A DNA stretch of 64,000 nucleotides from Microsyncoccus archaeolyticus (GTDB taxonomy: Bacteria; Patescibacteriota; Minisyncoccia; Minisyncoccales; Minisyncoccaceae). Position 1 is the stretch's first letter. Each line of letters begins with the position of its first letter. Below, piece after piece: positions 17,181 to 25,501 of the stretch. The notes under the pieces are model-generated. The model did no database searches. It saw nothing but the letters and a program-made list of their open reading frames with translations, and had not been told where the DNA came from. Both the position numbers and the translations under genes were made by a program. Location: NCBI GenBank assembly GCA_036987155.1, contig BTXY01000001.1, positions 62,001 to 126,000 of the forward strand. Reading direction: 5' to 3'.

Positions 17181-17208
17181 ATTATACTAAAAAACAAAAG
17201 AAAAACAA
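17181..17208 (-). promoter_or_regulatory. Promoter for the DUF2341 pseudopilin gene
   Basis: TTGTTT (17208-17203), 16-nt spacer, TATAAT (17186-17181), then exactly 6 nt to the ATG at 17174. The -35 lies within the 3' end of uppP. Confidence 0.6.
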
Positions 17209-17924
17209 GCTCCAATTATACAAAGTAGACCAAAAATTAAAGTAAACAAAGAAAAATTAATTTTTTTAGCCCAAGATAGTATAATTTTTAAAGATATAAT
17301 TCCGAAAATAAAGCTAAAAACCAAAGCAATCCAACCTTGAGAAGCTAAAACAGGATTTTTAATAAACAAGTATAAAGAAGAACCCAAAACAACAGGAACA
17401 GAAATTAAATAAGAGTGCTTTAATATTAATTCAGGATCTTTTTCACTTAAAGATAATCCAAAAATAGTTGATCCTGAACGAGAAACTCCTGGAATAGCTG
17501 AAATTCCCTGCAAAACTCCAACAAATAAAGGAGAATACTTTTTATCAATCTTAAAATTATTTTTTTGTCTTTGCATAAAAGAAGTTATTAGTAATCCCAA
17601 GCCCATCAAAAATAACAATCCAGAACCCATAACTATTTCAGACGCAAACTGATATATAAAAAATCCAATAGCCCCAGAAACAATTGTTACTACTACAAAA
17701 AACTTAAAAAATTCTTTATCTTTTATTAAAATTAAATCAATAAAATCTTTGTAAAAATAAATTAAAACTGAGAGTAAGGTTCCCAAGTGAAGAAAAAGTG
17801 CAATATCTATTGGATTTACATCTTTAATTAAGGATTGAGATATCAAAGCAACAACTCCCTCGCTAGAAATAGGAATCCATTCAAATATACCCTGAATTGT
17901 GCCTAATAAAATATATTCCCACAT
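17187..17924 (-). CDS. uppP: Undecaprenyl-diphosphatase UppP (BacA family)
   Basis: 245-residue polytopic membrane enzyme that dephosphorylates undecaprenyl diphosphate to recycle the cell-wall lipid carrier. Motifs: QGIFEWIPISSEG near residues 10-22, where the Glu and Ser residues form the active site, and GISAIPGVSRSGSTI near residue 140. About 20-30 residues shorter than common homologues. It follows the PrmC-like gene by one nt (TAATATG) and closes the envelope operon before the pilin promoter. Confidence 0.93.
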   Translation of the reverse strand: MWEYILLGTIQGIFEWIPISSEGVVALISQSLIKDVNPIDIALFLHLGTLLSVLIYFYKDFIDLILIKDKEFFKFFVVVTIVSGAIGFFIYQFASEIVMGSGLLFLMGLGLLITSFMQRQKNNFKIDKKYSPLFVGVLQGISAIPGVSRSGSTIFGLSLSEKDPELILKHSYLISVPVVLGSSLYLFIKNPVLASQGWIALVFSFIFGIISLKIILSWAKKINFSLFTLIFGLLCIIGACFSFVF

Positions 17925-17925
17925 A

Positions 17926-18564
17926 TTATTTCTCTAGTCTTACAAAACGATACTTATTAAATTGATCTTTTAAAAATTCGTATTTGGAATAATTAATTTT
18001 AATAATATTTTCTATCTCGTTTAATTGCTTCTCGTCAAATTCCATGTAAACAACACCGTCCTCCTTTAAATAATTTTTTGCATTTAACAAAAAATTTTTA
18101 ATTGCATCTAATCCGTCTTCACCAGAAAATAATGCATTGTGTGGCTCAAAACTTAAAACATCGTCACCAACCTCTTTAATACGGCTTAGAGCAACATAAG
18201 GAGGATTAGCTAATATATAATCGTATTGTTTTTTAATATTTGAAAAAATATCAGTTTCTATTATAGAATATCTATATTCCTCAATATTATTCAATTCTAA
18301 ATTAATCTTAATCTGTTCTCTAAAGACTTCTTCTTTCTCTCCGAAATCACAATAAGAATTACTAATATTTTTTAAAATAGTAATACCAATACAACCTGAT
18401 CCAGAAAATAAATCTAAGCAAACTGCATTTTCTTTAATTTCTTTAATTACTAAAGAAACCCAGTATTCTGTTTCTTCTCTTGGAATAAAAGGCTTTTTGC
18501 TTAAATCAATTTTAATTCCTAAAAAATCTTTAAATCCTTTTTTATAGTCTTCTGGTATTTCCAT
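17926..18564 (-). CDS. PrmC/HemK-like class I methyltransferase
   Basis: 212 residues. The SAM-binding core has VCLDLFSGSGCIGITIL and the NPPYV motif (ILANPPYVALS) that marks N5-glutamine and adenine-N6 methyltransferases. The GGxGxLGF-type context and IPREETEYWV resemble PrmC, which methylates the GGQ glutamine of release factors. The N-terminal helical domain of normal PrmC (roughly 280 residues in all) is reduced. PrmC is the most likely identity, but another amino-methyltransferase cannot be excluded. Confidence 0.75.
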   Translation of the reverse strand: MEIPEDYKKGFKDFLGIKIDLSKKPFIPREETEYWVSLVIKEIKENAVCLDLFSGSGCIGITILKNISNSYCDFGEKEEVFREQIKINLELNNIEEYRYSIIETDIFSNIKKQYDYILANPPYVALSRIKEVGDDVLSFEPHNALFSGEDGLDAIKNFLLNAKNYLKEDGVVYMEFDEKQLNEIENIIKINYSKYEFLKDQFNKYRFVRLEK

Positions 18565-18565
18565 A

Positions 18566-19015
18566 TTAAGTATTAAAAATCAAAGCACAAGCAATACCGA
18601 TGATTCCTCCAAAAAATATCTCTACAAGGCTATGCCCTAAAACTTCTTTCAATCTTTCTAAGTCTTTTATTTGGGTTAAATCAAGGGATTCTATTATTCT
18701 ATTTAAAGACTGGGCCTGTTTACCAGCCGCTCCTCTGACTACTTTTGCATCATAGATAATAAAGAATGCAACAACTACAGCAATTGCAAAAAAACCGGAA
18801 TCAAAACCGTAAATTAGCCCTATTGAGGTTGCCATTGCTACAACAGTAGCACTATGAGAAGAAGGAAATCCCCCTGGCAAAGCATAAAGGTTAAAATTAA
18901 ATTTTCCTTTTTTAATAGTTAGAACCGTGGCTTTTATTGTTTGAGCAACAAACCAAGCTAATCCACTAGCTAACAATGCTTGATTTGAAATTAAATCGAT
19001 AATTAAATTATTCAT
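18566..19015 (-). CDS. Divergent PAP2 family membrane protein (DUF212)
   Basis: 149 residues with about four membrane helices. QTIKATVLTIKKGKFNF, GGFPSSHSATVVAMATSIG and VVRGAAGKQAQSLNRIIE are typical of the divergent PAP2 (DUF212) family, which keeps the SxxHS phosphatase motif of PAP2 enzymes. A lipid phosphatase role beside UppP is plausible but unproven. It overlaps the DUF167 gene by ATGA and precedes the PrmC-like gene by one nt. Confidence 0.85.
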   Translation of the reverse strand: MNNLIIDLISNQALLASGLAWFVAQTIKATVLTIKKGKFNFNLYALPGGFPSSHSATVVAMATSIGLIYGFDSGFFAIAVVVAFFIIYDAKVVRGAAGKQAQSLNRIIESLDLTQIKDLERLKEVLGHSLVEIFFGGIIGIACALIFNT

Positions 19016-19233
19016 ATCTTTATATCAAATATTTTACTTTTCTGCTTTGCTCCCTTAATTAAAGATATTTTCCCTAAAGGAATATTAAAATATTCTGAGA
19101 GCAATTCTTTAATTCTTTTATTTGCTTCCCCTCTTTCTGGTTTTTCTTTAATCTTTATCTCAAAAGAATCTTTTTCTTTTTTAATAATCTCTTCTTTTCT
19201 TGATAAAGGATGTGATTTTACTTTAATAAACAT
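19012..19233 (-). CDS. DUF167 (YggU) family protein
   Basis: 73 residues, with the family pattern VKSHPLSRKEEI near the N-terminus and GEANKRIKELLSEYF in the middle (the GxANxxL signature). Function unknown despite known structures. Its start overlaps the last base of the upstream thioredoxin-CcdA stop codon and its end overlaps the PAP2-like gene, so it is co-translated with envelope genes. Confidence 0.85.
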   Translation of the reverse strand: MFIKVKSHPLSRKEEIIKKEKDSFEIKIKEKPERGEANKRIKELLSEYFNIPLGKISLIKGAKQKSKIFDIKI

Positions 19234-20444
19234 TATGCAAAATTTAATAATCCTGGATTAAAAACAAGAATTATTCCTAAAATTAAAAGTAAAATTCCGG
19301 AAATAAGCTTAACTGCTTTTATGTATTTCTGAGAAGACTGAGTAATGCTCAGTGTTTTAACTGCAATAAGGAAAATAATCAAATCATCTAACATGTAGAA
19401 AAAGATGTATATCAATAAATAGAAATAAAACATGGCCTTGCTTACCCCAAGATCAATTAACATTCCAGTAAAAGCAGCCGGAAAGCCCATTGAACAGAAA
19501 AGTTCAATCATGTTTACTCCAGCAGCAATTATTCCAACGCTTATTAGACTCAGTAAAAGAGGAACTTCTTTTCTTGTCATTTCTTCCATTTTCAACAAAA
19601 ACTTCCTTTGGGTTTTAGAAATAATATCTTTTTTTACTTCTGCTTCGCAAAATTTACAAATCACGTCAGAATAATATTCTTTAAGAATTGTGATTGCAAA
19701 AAATATCACGAAAATACCAATTAAAGTAGTAATTATCTTGAAATAAGATAAAGCAAGAAATAAATTAAACCAAGCAGCAATGAATAAGAAATAAACTATT
19801 CCAGAAATAAGAATAAAAACTCCTCCAATGAGCAAAACTCTTTTTCTTGTTCCTGATGAAATCAATGAAGCTAAAAGAAAAGTTAAAGCAGCCATTGCAC
19901 AAGGATTAAAACCATCTAAAATTCCAAAAACAATTGCTAATCCCAGTGGTGGAAATCCGGAAACATCAACTGAACCAATAAAAGGAATATTTATTACTCT
20001 TTTATCATCAATAGGAGTAGTATTATTCCCGTTTCCATTATTTTGAGAAGGATCAATATTAATATCTTTTTTGTTTTCTATTATTTGTTTTATGTAAGAC
20101 TCTATTTGAACTCCAGTAACATTATCCTGAAAACCAATTATATATATTCCATTTTCAAAAAAAGTTGCAGGCACCAATCCCCAGCTTTCTTTGGGAACCT
20201 CGTATTCTTTGTATTTCTTTAACATTAATTCAAGATTATCACTTTTTTCCGTAGCATAAATATTAACTACAAGTTCTGGATATTTTTCTTTTAAACTATT
20301 TAAAAATTCTATTTCGCTGTGACAATGAGGACAAGTAGTTAAATAAAACAAATCAACCTCAACTGTATGATTGTCTTGCGCAAAAGCAATGTTTCCAAAA
20401 AACATTGTTAAAAAAACAAAAAATGTTATTAGTTTTCTTTTCAT
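19233..20444 (-). CDS. Secreted thioredoxin domain fused to a CcdA/DsbD-like membrane domain
   Basis: 403 residues. A signal peptide (about 1-22) precedes a thioredoxin-like domain with CPHC at residues 38-41. A low-complexity Asn/Gly linker (about 130-145) leads to six or so membrane helices with DGFNPCAMAALTFLLASL and a second conserved Cys in MIELFCSMGFPAAF, the two-Cys pattern of CcdA/DsbD electron carriers. It would pass reducing power across the membrane to extracytoplasmic disulfides, fitting the many Cys-rich secreted proteins in this window. It overlaps the FKBP gene by ATGA. Confidence 0.85.
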   Translation of the reverse strand: MKRKLITFFVFLTMFFGNIAFAQDNHTVEVDLFYLTTCPHCHSEIEFLNSLKEKYPELVVNIYATEKSDNLELMLKKYKEYEVPKESWGLVPATFFENGIYIIGFQDNVTGVQIESYIKQIIENKKDINIDPSQNNGNGNNTTPIDDKRVINIPFIGSVDVSGFPPLGLAIVFGILDGFNPCAMAALTFLLASLISSGTRKRVLLIGGVFILISGIVYFLFIAAWFNLFLALSYFKIITTLIGIFVIFFAITILKEYYSDVICKFCEAEVKKDIISKTQRKFLLKMEEMTRKEVPLLLSLISVGIIAAGVNMIELFCSMGFPAAFTGMLIDLGVSKAMFYFYLLIYIFFYMLDDLIIFLIAVKTLSITQSSQKYIKAVKLISGILLLILGIILVFNPGLLNFA

Positions 20445-20911
20445 TTTATCTCTAAAAGCTCTACTTCAAAAATCAATGTTGCGTTAGGAGGGATAACACC
20501 ACCAGCACCACTGCTTCCATACCCTAATTCTGGCGGAATGGTCAATTTTCTTTTTTCTCCTACTTTCATTCCAATAAGGCCTTGTTCCCAACCTTGAATA
20601 ACCTGACCTAGCCCAATTTGAAACTCAAATGGTTCTCCTCTGTCCAAGCTAGAATCAAACTTAGTTCCATTTTCTAAATAACCAGTATAATGAACACTAA
20701 TAGTGTCTCCGCTTTTAACTTCTTGACCATTTCCTTCTTCCATAATTTCTGTTTTTAATTGTGGTATGGTTTCTTCATCATTTTCTTCTATTTTAATATT
20801 ATCTGAAACTGATGCTGTTTGATTGTCTGACCCTAAATTAAGTAAAAAATAGAAAAAACCACAAACCAAAACTAAAAATATTATTAAAATAATTATTTCT
20901 TCTTTACTCAT
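20441..20911 (-). CDS. Membrane-anchored FKBP-type peptidyl-prolyl isomerase
   Basis: 156 residues. One N-terminal membrane helix (about 5-26), an acidic linker, then an FKBP domain from about residue 60: GDTISVHYTGYLENGTKFD, FEFQIGLGQVIQGWE, GEKRKLTIPPELGYG and NATLIFEVELLEI are all present. It catalyses proline isomerisation during folding of exported proteins. It is linked by ATGA overlaps to the SIMPL gene upstream and the thioredoxin-CcdA gene downstream, forming an extracytoplasmic folding group. Confidence 0.93.
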   Translation of the reverse strand: MSKEEIIILIIFLVLVCGFFYFLLNLGSDNQTASVSDNIKIEENDEETIPQLKTEIMEEGNGQEVKSGDTISVHYTGYLENGTKFDSSLDRGEPFEFQIGLGQVIQGWEQGLIGMKVGEKRKLTIPPELGYGSSGAGGVIPPNATLIFEVELLEIK

Positions 20912-21699
20912 TTTATTTCAAAACTAATATTAACTGTTACTTCAATTTTGTTTTCTCCTGTAGCTATTGATGATTCAGATGAACCCAATCCTGCTGCAGA
21001 AGAAGATGCTGTCTTTAAATAATAATCATAAGGAACATATGTGCTTTCTGTAAAACTAACAATGTCCCCTAATTTTACTCCTAATGTTTGCGCTATTTGA
21101 GAAGCTTCATTTTTTGCATCAATAATCGCCTTTGTTCTTGCTTGAGTTTTAAAAGAATCTTCGTTTTCAATAACAAAATTCAAATCGCTTACTTCGTTTG
21201 CTCCAGCACCAACACATGCCTCAATAATATCGCTTACTTTTTGAGTGTCTCTTATCTTTACCTCTATTGTTTGTCTTGCTTCATAGCCAACGAGAACCCT
21301 TGTTCCTGTAGAATAAATATCAGAACTATCTACTTTGCGCCATTCATATAAAGGGTAAACATTAAAATATGTTGTTTTAATGTCACTTTCTCCAACTCCT
21401 TGAGATTTTAATGTTTCAATAACAGCGCTTGATTTTTCAGAATTGCCTTTTAGTGCTTCTCCTACTTTTTTCTCCTCTGTTATTATTGAAAAAGAAACTT
21501 TAACCAAATCAGGAACAGCATATACTGTTCCTTTTTTAGAAACAGCAATAACATTATTATCTTTACCAATATAATCAGCTTGTTTCATTTTTTCTGTTGT
21601 CGCAGCTGAATAATAACCAATCAAAACAACAACAAAAATTATTAATAAAACTCCTATAGTTTTACCAATAAGACCATAATTTTTTAAATCTTTAACCAT
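20908..21699 (-). CDS. Membrane-anchored SIMPL domain (DUF541) protein
   Basis: 263 residues. An N-terminal membrane helix (about 12-32) precedes a SIMPL/DUF541 domain: VSKKGTVYAVPDLVKVSFS, a GVGESDIKTTYFNVYPLYEW stretch, GYEARQTIEVKIRD, and a final VTVNISFEIK strand. Family members (for example BP26) are secreted, oligomeric and of unclear function. It heads the co-translated SIMPL-FKBP-thioredoxin run. Confidence 0.85.
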   Translation of the reverse strand: MVKDLKNYGLIGKTIGVLLIIFVVVLIGYYSAATTEKMKQADYIGKDNNVIAVSKKGTVYAVPDLVKVSFSIITEEKKVGEALKGNSEKSSAVIETLKSQGVGESDIKTTYFNVYPLYEWRKVDSSDIYSTGTRVLVGYEARQTIEVKIRDTQKVSDIIEACVGAGANEVSDLNFVIENEDSFKTQARTKAIIDAKNEASQIAQTLGVKLGDIVSFTESTYVPYDYYLKTASSSAAGLGSSESSIATGENKIEVTVNISFEIK

Positions 21700-21729
21700 A
21701 ATATTGTATATTAAATTTATTATTGACCT

Positions 21730-22050
21730 TTATGTTATTTTAAGACCGCTCTTAACTTCCTTATCGGAAACAAGAACAGATAATTTATCTTCGTCTTTTA
21801 CTGCTAAAATCATTCCTTGACTTTCCATTCCAAGTATAGTCCTTGGCTCTAAATTAGCAATAACAACAACGCTTTTACCGATTAATTCTTCTGGGGAGTA
21901 ATATTTAGCAATCCCAGCAATAATAATTCTTCTCTCTTCTCCTAGTTCTATGTCTACTTTCAATAATTTTTCTGATTCTTCTATCCTTGAAGCAGAAATA
22001 ACCTTTGCTATTCTTAAATCTATATTTTGAAATTCTTCGAAACTAATCAT
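21730..22050 (-). CDS. Stand-alone tRNA-binding OB domain (MetG C-terminal / CsaA-like)
   Basis: 106 residues matching the tRNA-binding OB fold found at the C-terminus of methionyl-tRNA synthetase: NIDLRIAKVISASRIEESEK, LKVDIELGEERRIIIAGIA, VVVIANLEPRTILGMESQG and LAVKDEDKLSVL. As a free protein it is either a CsaA-like chaperone or a trans-acting MetRS subunit. It starts 3 nt after the desulfoferrodoxin stop. The short C-terminus favours the MetG-beta type. Confidence 0.85.
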   Translation of the reverse strand: MISFEEFQNIDLRIAKVISASRIEESEKLLKVDIELGEERRIIIAGIAKYYSPEELIGKSVVVIANLEPRTILGMESQGMILAVKDEDKLSVLVSDKEVKSGLKIT

Positions 22051-22053
22051 ATA

Positions 22054-22434
22054 TTATTCTTTTGATTTCCACAAGCCATGAATATTGCAGTATATTCTAA
22101 TAATATAATTACTACAATCTAAGTTAAATATAACTTCTAGACTATCGCCTGGTTTTAATATTTTTTTAAAATAACCTTTGTCGCATAAAACTTCAACCCA
22201 TTCTATAAAATGACTTTCTTCCATTGGATGAGGAACTTCTCCTATTTTAACGATTAATTGATTTCCTTGTTTTTCTAGTACAGGAACGTGCTTTTCTTTT
22301 CCTTCATCTATAATCTTTTCTTTTAATAGTTCCATTGGTTCGCCACAACAAACTAATTGTCCTTGACCTGTATGGACAACCTCTACAATATTGCCACAAA
22401 TATTACATTTATATATTTGATTTAATTCTGTCAT
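22054..22434 (-). CDS. Desulfoferrodoxin (superoxide reductase)
   Basis: 126 residues from the ATG at 22434; a longer in-frame start inside ychF is rejected because it adds a non-conserved leader. The N-terminal desulforedoxin site has Cys10, Cys13, Cys29 and Cys30; the catalytic neelaredoxin domain has KHVPV, HPMEESHFIEW and YCNIHGLW, giving the Fe(His)4Cys ligands. It reduces superoxide to peroxide without making oxygen, as expected in an anaerobe that meets air. It lies between ychF and the tRNA-binding gene. Confidence 0.93.
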   Translation of the reverse strand: MTELNQIYKCNICGNIVEVVHTGQGQLVCCGEPMELLKEKIIDEGKEKHVPVLEKQGNQLIVKIGEVPHPMEESHFIEWVEVLCDKGYFKKILKPGDSLEVIFNLDCSNYIIRIYCNIHGLWKSKE

Positions 22435-22471
22435 ATATTGTATTTTAACATCTAAAATTGAAAAAGAAAAG

Positions 22472-23524
22472 TTATTTTCCACTTTTAATTTCAATCACGT
22501 CTCCATCTTGAACAACATATTCTTTTCCTTCTCCCCTTATTAGTCCTTTTTCTTTTGCTTTAGAAAAACCACCAGCATCAATTAAGTCTTTCCAATTAAT
22601 AACTTCTGCTCTAATAAAAGCTTCTTCAAAGTCGCTATGAATTGCTCCTCCAGCTTGTGGCGCTTTGTCTCCCTTTTTTATTGTCCAAGCCCTTGTTTCG
22701 TCTGGCCCGGTTGTTAAAAAAGTAATTAGGTTTAGTGTTTCGTAGCTTTTTTTAATTAATTCATTAAGCTTTGATTCTTCTTTTACATTTAATGCTATTT
22801 TATCTTCCTCACTTAATTCTGCCAAATCTGATTCTTCTAAAATATCCATGGAAATATAGTTTTTAAAAGAATCTTTAAATTTATCAACTTCTTCTTTATT
22901 TCCATTTAAAAGACATATCATTGGTTTAAAAGAAAGTAATTGATAAGATTTAATTATTTTCGTTTCTTCTTCTGTCCAATCTAATCCATATATTAATTTT
23001 CCGTTTTTAAGAATTTCATATGCTTTTTTTAATGTTTCCGTTTCTTTTATTGCTTTTTTGTCTCCAGATCTTACTTCTCGTTCAATAGAACCCAACCTTT
23101 TCTCTACTGTTTCAATGTCTTTTAAAATTAATTCCATATCAAGAATTTCTTTGTCTTTTATTGGATTGATTTCAGAGCGAACATTAACAACATCTTGTTT
23201 TTTAAAACAACGCAAAACATAAATAATTGCATCTACTTCTCTAATGTTTGCTAAAAATTTATTGCCTAATCCCTCTCCCTTACTTGCTCCCTCAACTAAT
23301 CCTGCGATATCAACAAATTCAATGGTTGTATATATTTTTTTCTGAGAATTAGTCAATTTTGCTAGTAAATCAACTCTTTCATCTGGAACAGCAACAACAC
23401 CAATATTTGGGTCTATTGTGCAAAAAGGATAGTTTGCTCTATCCACTTGTTTTTGGGTTATTGATTGAAACAGTGTTGATTTTCCAACATTAGGGAGACC
23501 AACAATTCCTATTCTTAATGGCAT
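22472..23524 (-). CDS. ychF: Redox-regulated ATPase/GTPase YchF (OLA1 family)
   Basis: 350 residues. GLPNVGKSTLF at 8-18 is the P-loop; DPNIGVV, DIAGLVEGASKGEGLGNKFL and a C-terminal TGS domain (ITFLTTGPDETRAWTIKKG, IHSDFEEAFIRAEVI) complete the YchF pattern. The protein binds ribosomes and preferentially hydrolyses ATP in studied homologues. Its start overlaps the end of the upstream nuclease-like gene by 10 nt. Confidence 0.95.
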   Translation of the reverse strand: MPLRIGIVGLPNVGKSTLFQSITQKQVDRANYPFCTIDPNIGVVAVPDERVDLLAKLTNSQKKIYTTIEFVDIAGLVEGASKGEGLGNKFLANIREVDAIIYVLRCFKKQDVVNVRSEINPIKDKEILDMELILKDIETVEKRLGSIEREVRSGDKKAIKETETLKKAYEILKNGKLIYGLDWTEEETKIIKSYQLLSFKPMICLLNGNKEEVDKFKDSFKNYISMDILEESDLAELSEEDKIALNVKEESKLNELIKKSYETLNLITFLTTGPDETRAWTIKKGDKAPQAGGAIHSDFEEAFIRAEVINWKDLIDAGGFSKAKEKGLIRGEGKEYVVQDGDVIEIKSGK

Positions 23525-24342
23525 AATACTTGTGCTTCTTTTATTAGTTTTTCTATCTGGATATTAGACATATTAACTCTTTTTGAAAATTTTTCAATAT
23601 TTACTGATAATATGTCCTTTATAGATATTATACCATTGTCAAAAAATACATTTATAAAGGACTTGTTGAAAGAAGGCAGAACAGTTATGGGATAAAGATT
23701 TTTACTCTCTATTAAATACTCTAACCCCTGGTTTTCAGGATAGTTCCACCCTAAAATCTTAACTCCCTGGCATTCAGAATATTTTATTGCCTTGGTGGTA
23801 AATTTAGCATTGGTTATAACCATTGGCTTTATTTCTTTTTTAAAGCCGTTTCCATTTTTAATATCAAGAAAAGTCGCATATACTTTTAGACAAACACCAA
23901 CATCAATTCTTTCGCCTGGCTGATTCCTATACTTGCATTCTCCAATTAAAATAGCACCTTCTTTTTCTAAAAGAACATCTGTCTCATAATCAATGCATTT
24001 TCCATTGAGCCATCTGTTGTTTTTTACAAAATATCCGTGCTCCCTGAATACATCTCCTATGTATTTTTCAAAAATAAAGCCATCTGGTCCAAGCTTTCTT
24101 ATTCCCTCTTTTAAGCTAAATTTTATTGCTGTTTCAAGATTCTCTTTTTTTAAACTTGTTTTAATGTTTTTAAAAATCTCTTTTGTTGAAATATCTGGAT
24201 AAAGATTTGATTCAATTTCTTTGCTAATCTTGTGGGCCAGTTCTTTCGAACCACCAGACCTTAAAACAGACCGATAGACCTTTTTTAAGGAAAATGGTTC
24301 TCTTTGACCTTGAACATTTATTACATTGATTGAAGAAGGCAT
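23515..24342 (-). CDS. ATP-cone domain fused to Mrr-like PD-(D/E)XK nuclease and helix-hairpin-helix tail
   Basis: 275 residues from the ATG at 24342, one nt after the preceding stop (TAATATG); an earlier start is possible but overlaps that gene. Residues about 5-90 form an ATP-cone (GQREPFSLKKVYRSVLRSGG), the nucleotide sensor of ribonucleotide reductases. Residues about 95-200 match Mrr-type endonucleases: FEKYIGDVFREHGY, then DVLLEKEGAILIGECKYR, giving a D...ECK active site. The last 50 residues resemble a helix-hairpin-helix. A dATP/ATP-gated nuclease is suggested; no methyltransferase is adjacent. Role unknown. Confidence 0.8.
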   Translation of the reverse strand: MPSSINVINVQGQREPFSLKKVYRSVLRSGGSKELAHKISKEIESNLYPDISTKEIFKNIKTSLKKENLETAIKFSLKEGIRKLGPDGFIFEKYIGDVFREHGYFVKNNRWLNGKCIDYETDVLLEKEGAILIGECKYRNQPGERIDVGVCLKVYATFLDIKNGNGFKKEIKPMVITNAKFTTKAIKYSECQGVKILGWNYPENQGLEYLIESKNLYPITVLPSFNKSFINVFFDNGIISIKDILSVNIEKFSKRVNMSNIQIEKLIKEAQVLCH

Positions 24343-24343
24343 A

Positions 24344-24625
24344 TTATTCAAAAAACTTTTTCTCAATATTTTCTTTTACTTTTTTATAGTTACTTTCGAT
24401 TCTTTTAACTTTCATTGCCATGCTTAATACCCCCAAACCAACGAAGAACAACATTGTTCCTAAAATATATACAATGAAAACTAATGTTTCATTAGGAAAA
24501 ACAAAAAAAACTAAACTGAAAATAATTAGAATAAGCCCGATTATAAAGATGCTTATCCAGTTACCACTTAGGTCTTTTACGTAATTATCAATTATTGATA
24601 TTACAAAGAAATCTTTTTTCTCCAT
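24344..24625 (-). CDS. Small two-helix membrane protein (93 aa)
   Basis: 93 residues with two hydrophobic helices (about 23-42 and 46-69) flanked by charged ends; the C-terminal 25 residues are a Lys/Glu helix. No recognised motif, though the layout resembles HdeD/DUF308-like fragments. It directly precedes the ATP-cone nuclease gene, which starts 1 nt after its stop. Confidence 0.65.
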   Translation of the reverse strand: MEKKDFFVISIIDNYVKDLSGNWISIFIIGLILIIFSLVFFVFPNETLVFIVYILGTMLFFVGLGVLSMAMKVKRIESNYKKVKENIEKKFFE

Positions 24626-24666
24626 ATTTTTTATTATTTATTATTAATAAAGCACTTTTAATATTG

Positions 24667-24996
24667 TTACCTATTATCCCCACTGCCATGAAGTTCATTT
24701 CTTTCTTGGCGCGATTTAAGCTTTTCTAAATTTTTTAAAGCAACTTCTTCCATTGATAAATTTAATTCAAAAGAAAGATTAGCAATATACCACAAAACAT
24801 CTCCTAATTCTTTTGTTAATTCTTGCTTTTTTTCTTCACTAACAACGCCTTCGCTATCTCTAATTACTTTTTTAATTTTTTCTGCTACTTCTCCTGCTTC
24901 TCCAACAAGACCTAGTGTGGGATAGATAAAATTAGAACCCAAATTAGGATAAATAGCTGTTTTCCTTGCTTCTTCTTGATATTCTTTAAATGTCAT
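24667..24996 (-). CDS. MazG-like nucleotide pyrophosphohydrolase
   Basis: 109 residues, all-alpha NTP-PPase. The metal-binding pattern is complete: GLVGEAGEVAEKIKK followed by ELTKELGDVLWYIANL, giving the ExxE and ExxD pairs. Likely hydrolyses non-canonical or excess NTPs to NMP and PPi. The N-terminus MTFKEYQEEARKTA is typical. It overlaps the membrane-protein gene of the hydrogenase operon by 11 nt, so it is co-transcribed with it. Confidence 0.92.
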   Translation of the reverse strand: MTFKEYQEEARKTAIYPNLGSNFIYPTLGLVGEAGEVAEKIKKVIRDSEGVVSEEKKQELTKELGDVLWYIANLSFELNLSMEEVALKNLEKLKSRQERNELHGSGDNR

Positions 24997-25501
24997 GTTT
25001 TTTATTATTATTTATTATCTTTAAAACTAATATTGCCATTGCGCCTCCAGCTAATGCTGTAAAAAATTGCGGATAACTAAACATTACTGCTGCTTTTTTT
25101 GCTAAAAAATTATTAATCATGCTTATTGCTATCGAGCTAGTTGAAAATAAGAATAAAAATTTAAACAAAGCTGATAAAATAACTCCTTTGTATAAATTAT
25201 TCTTTAAGTAGTCAAAGCTTATAACTAAAACCATATTGCTTAAAATAATGAAAGAAATAACTGGCGCTAAGGCAAAATTAAGTATTCCTGTAAACAAGGA
25301 AATAATACTTGGAAAAAAACATAAACCTAATGCAGTATTTCTTCCTAGCAAAATAACTGATACAAATAAAACAAAATTAACAATCGGCCCAGTAATCATT
25401 TGATTTTTAAGAAGTGGTGCAAAAATCAAAACACCCATCAAAACAAATACTTTTGTTAAAAACAATACATTTATTTTATTTGCTATTTTTACTTGCTCCA
25501 T
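24986..25501 (-). CDS. Hydrogenase-linked integral membrane protein
   Basis: 171 residues with about five membrane helices and few charged loops (LGRNTALGLCFFPSIISL, FAALGGGAMA-like FFTALAGGAMAILV near the end). It overlaps the hydA stop by 26 nt. The pattern recalls ECF-type substrate-binding membrane proteins; similar CPR proteins next to hydA are often labelled iron hydrogenase by neighbourhood only. A membrane anchor or transporter for the hydrogenase is inferred, not shown. Confidence 0.6.
   Translation of the reverse strand: MEQVKIANKINVLFLTKVFVLMGVLIFAPLLKNQMITGPIVNFVLFVSVILLGRNTALGLCFFPSIISLFTGILNFALAPVISFIILSNMVLVISFDYLKNNLYKGVILSALFKFLFLFSTSSIAISMINNFLAKKAAVMFSYPQFFTALAGGAMAILVLKIINNNKKHDI

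Noticed and set aside
22435..22494. Longer N-terminus for desulfoferrodoxin
   Set aside because: It would run into ychF and shift the Cys10/13/29/30 spacing away from the family norm; the ATG at 22434 restores it.
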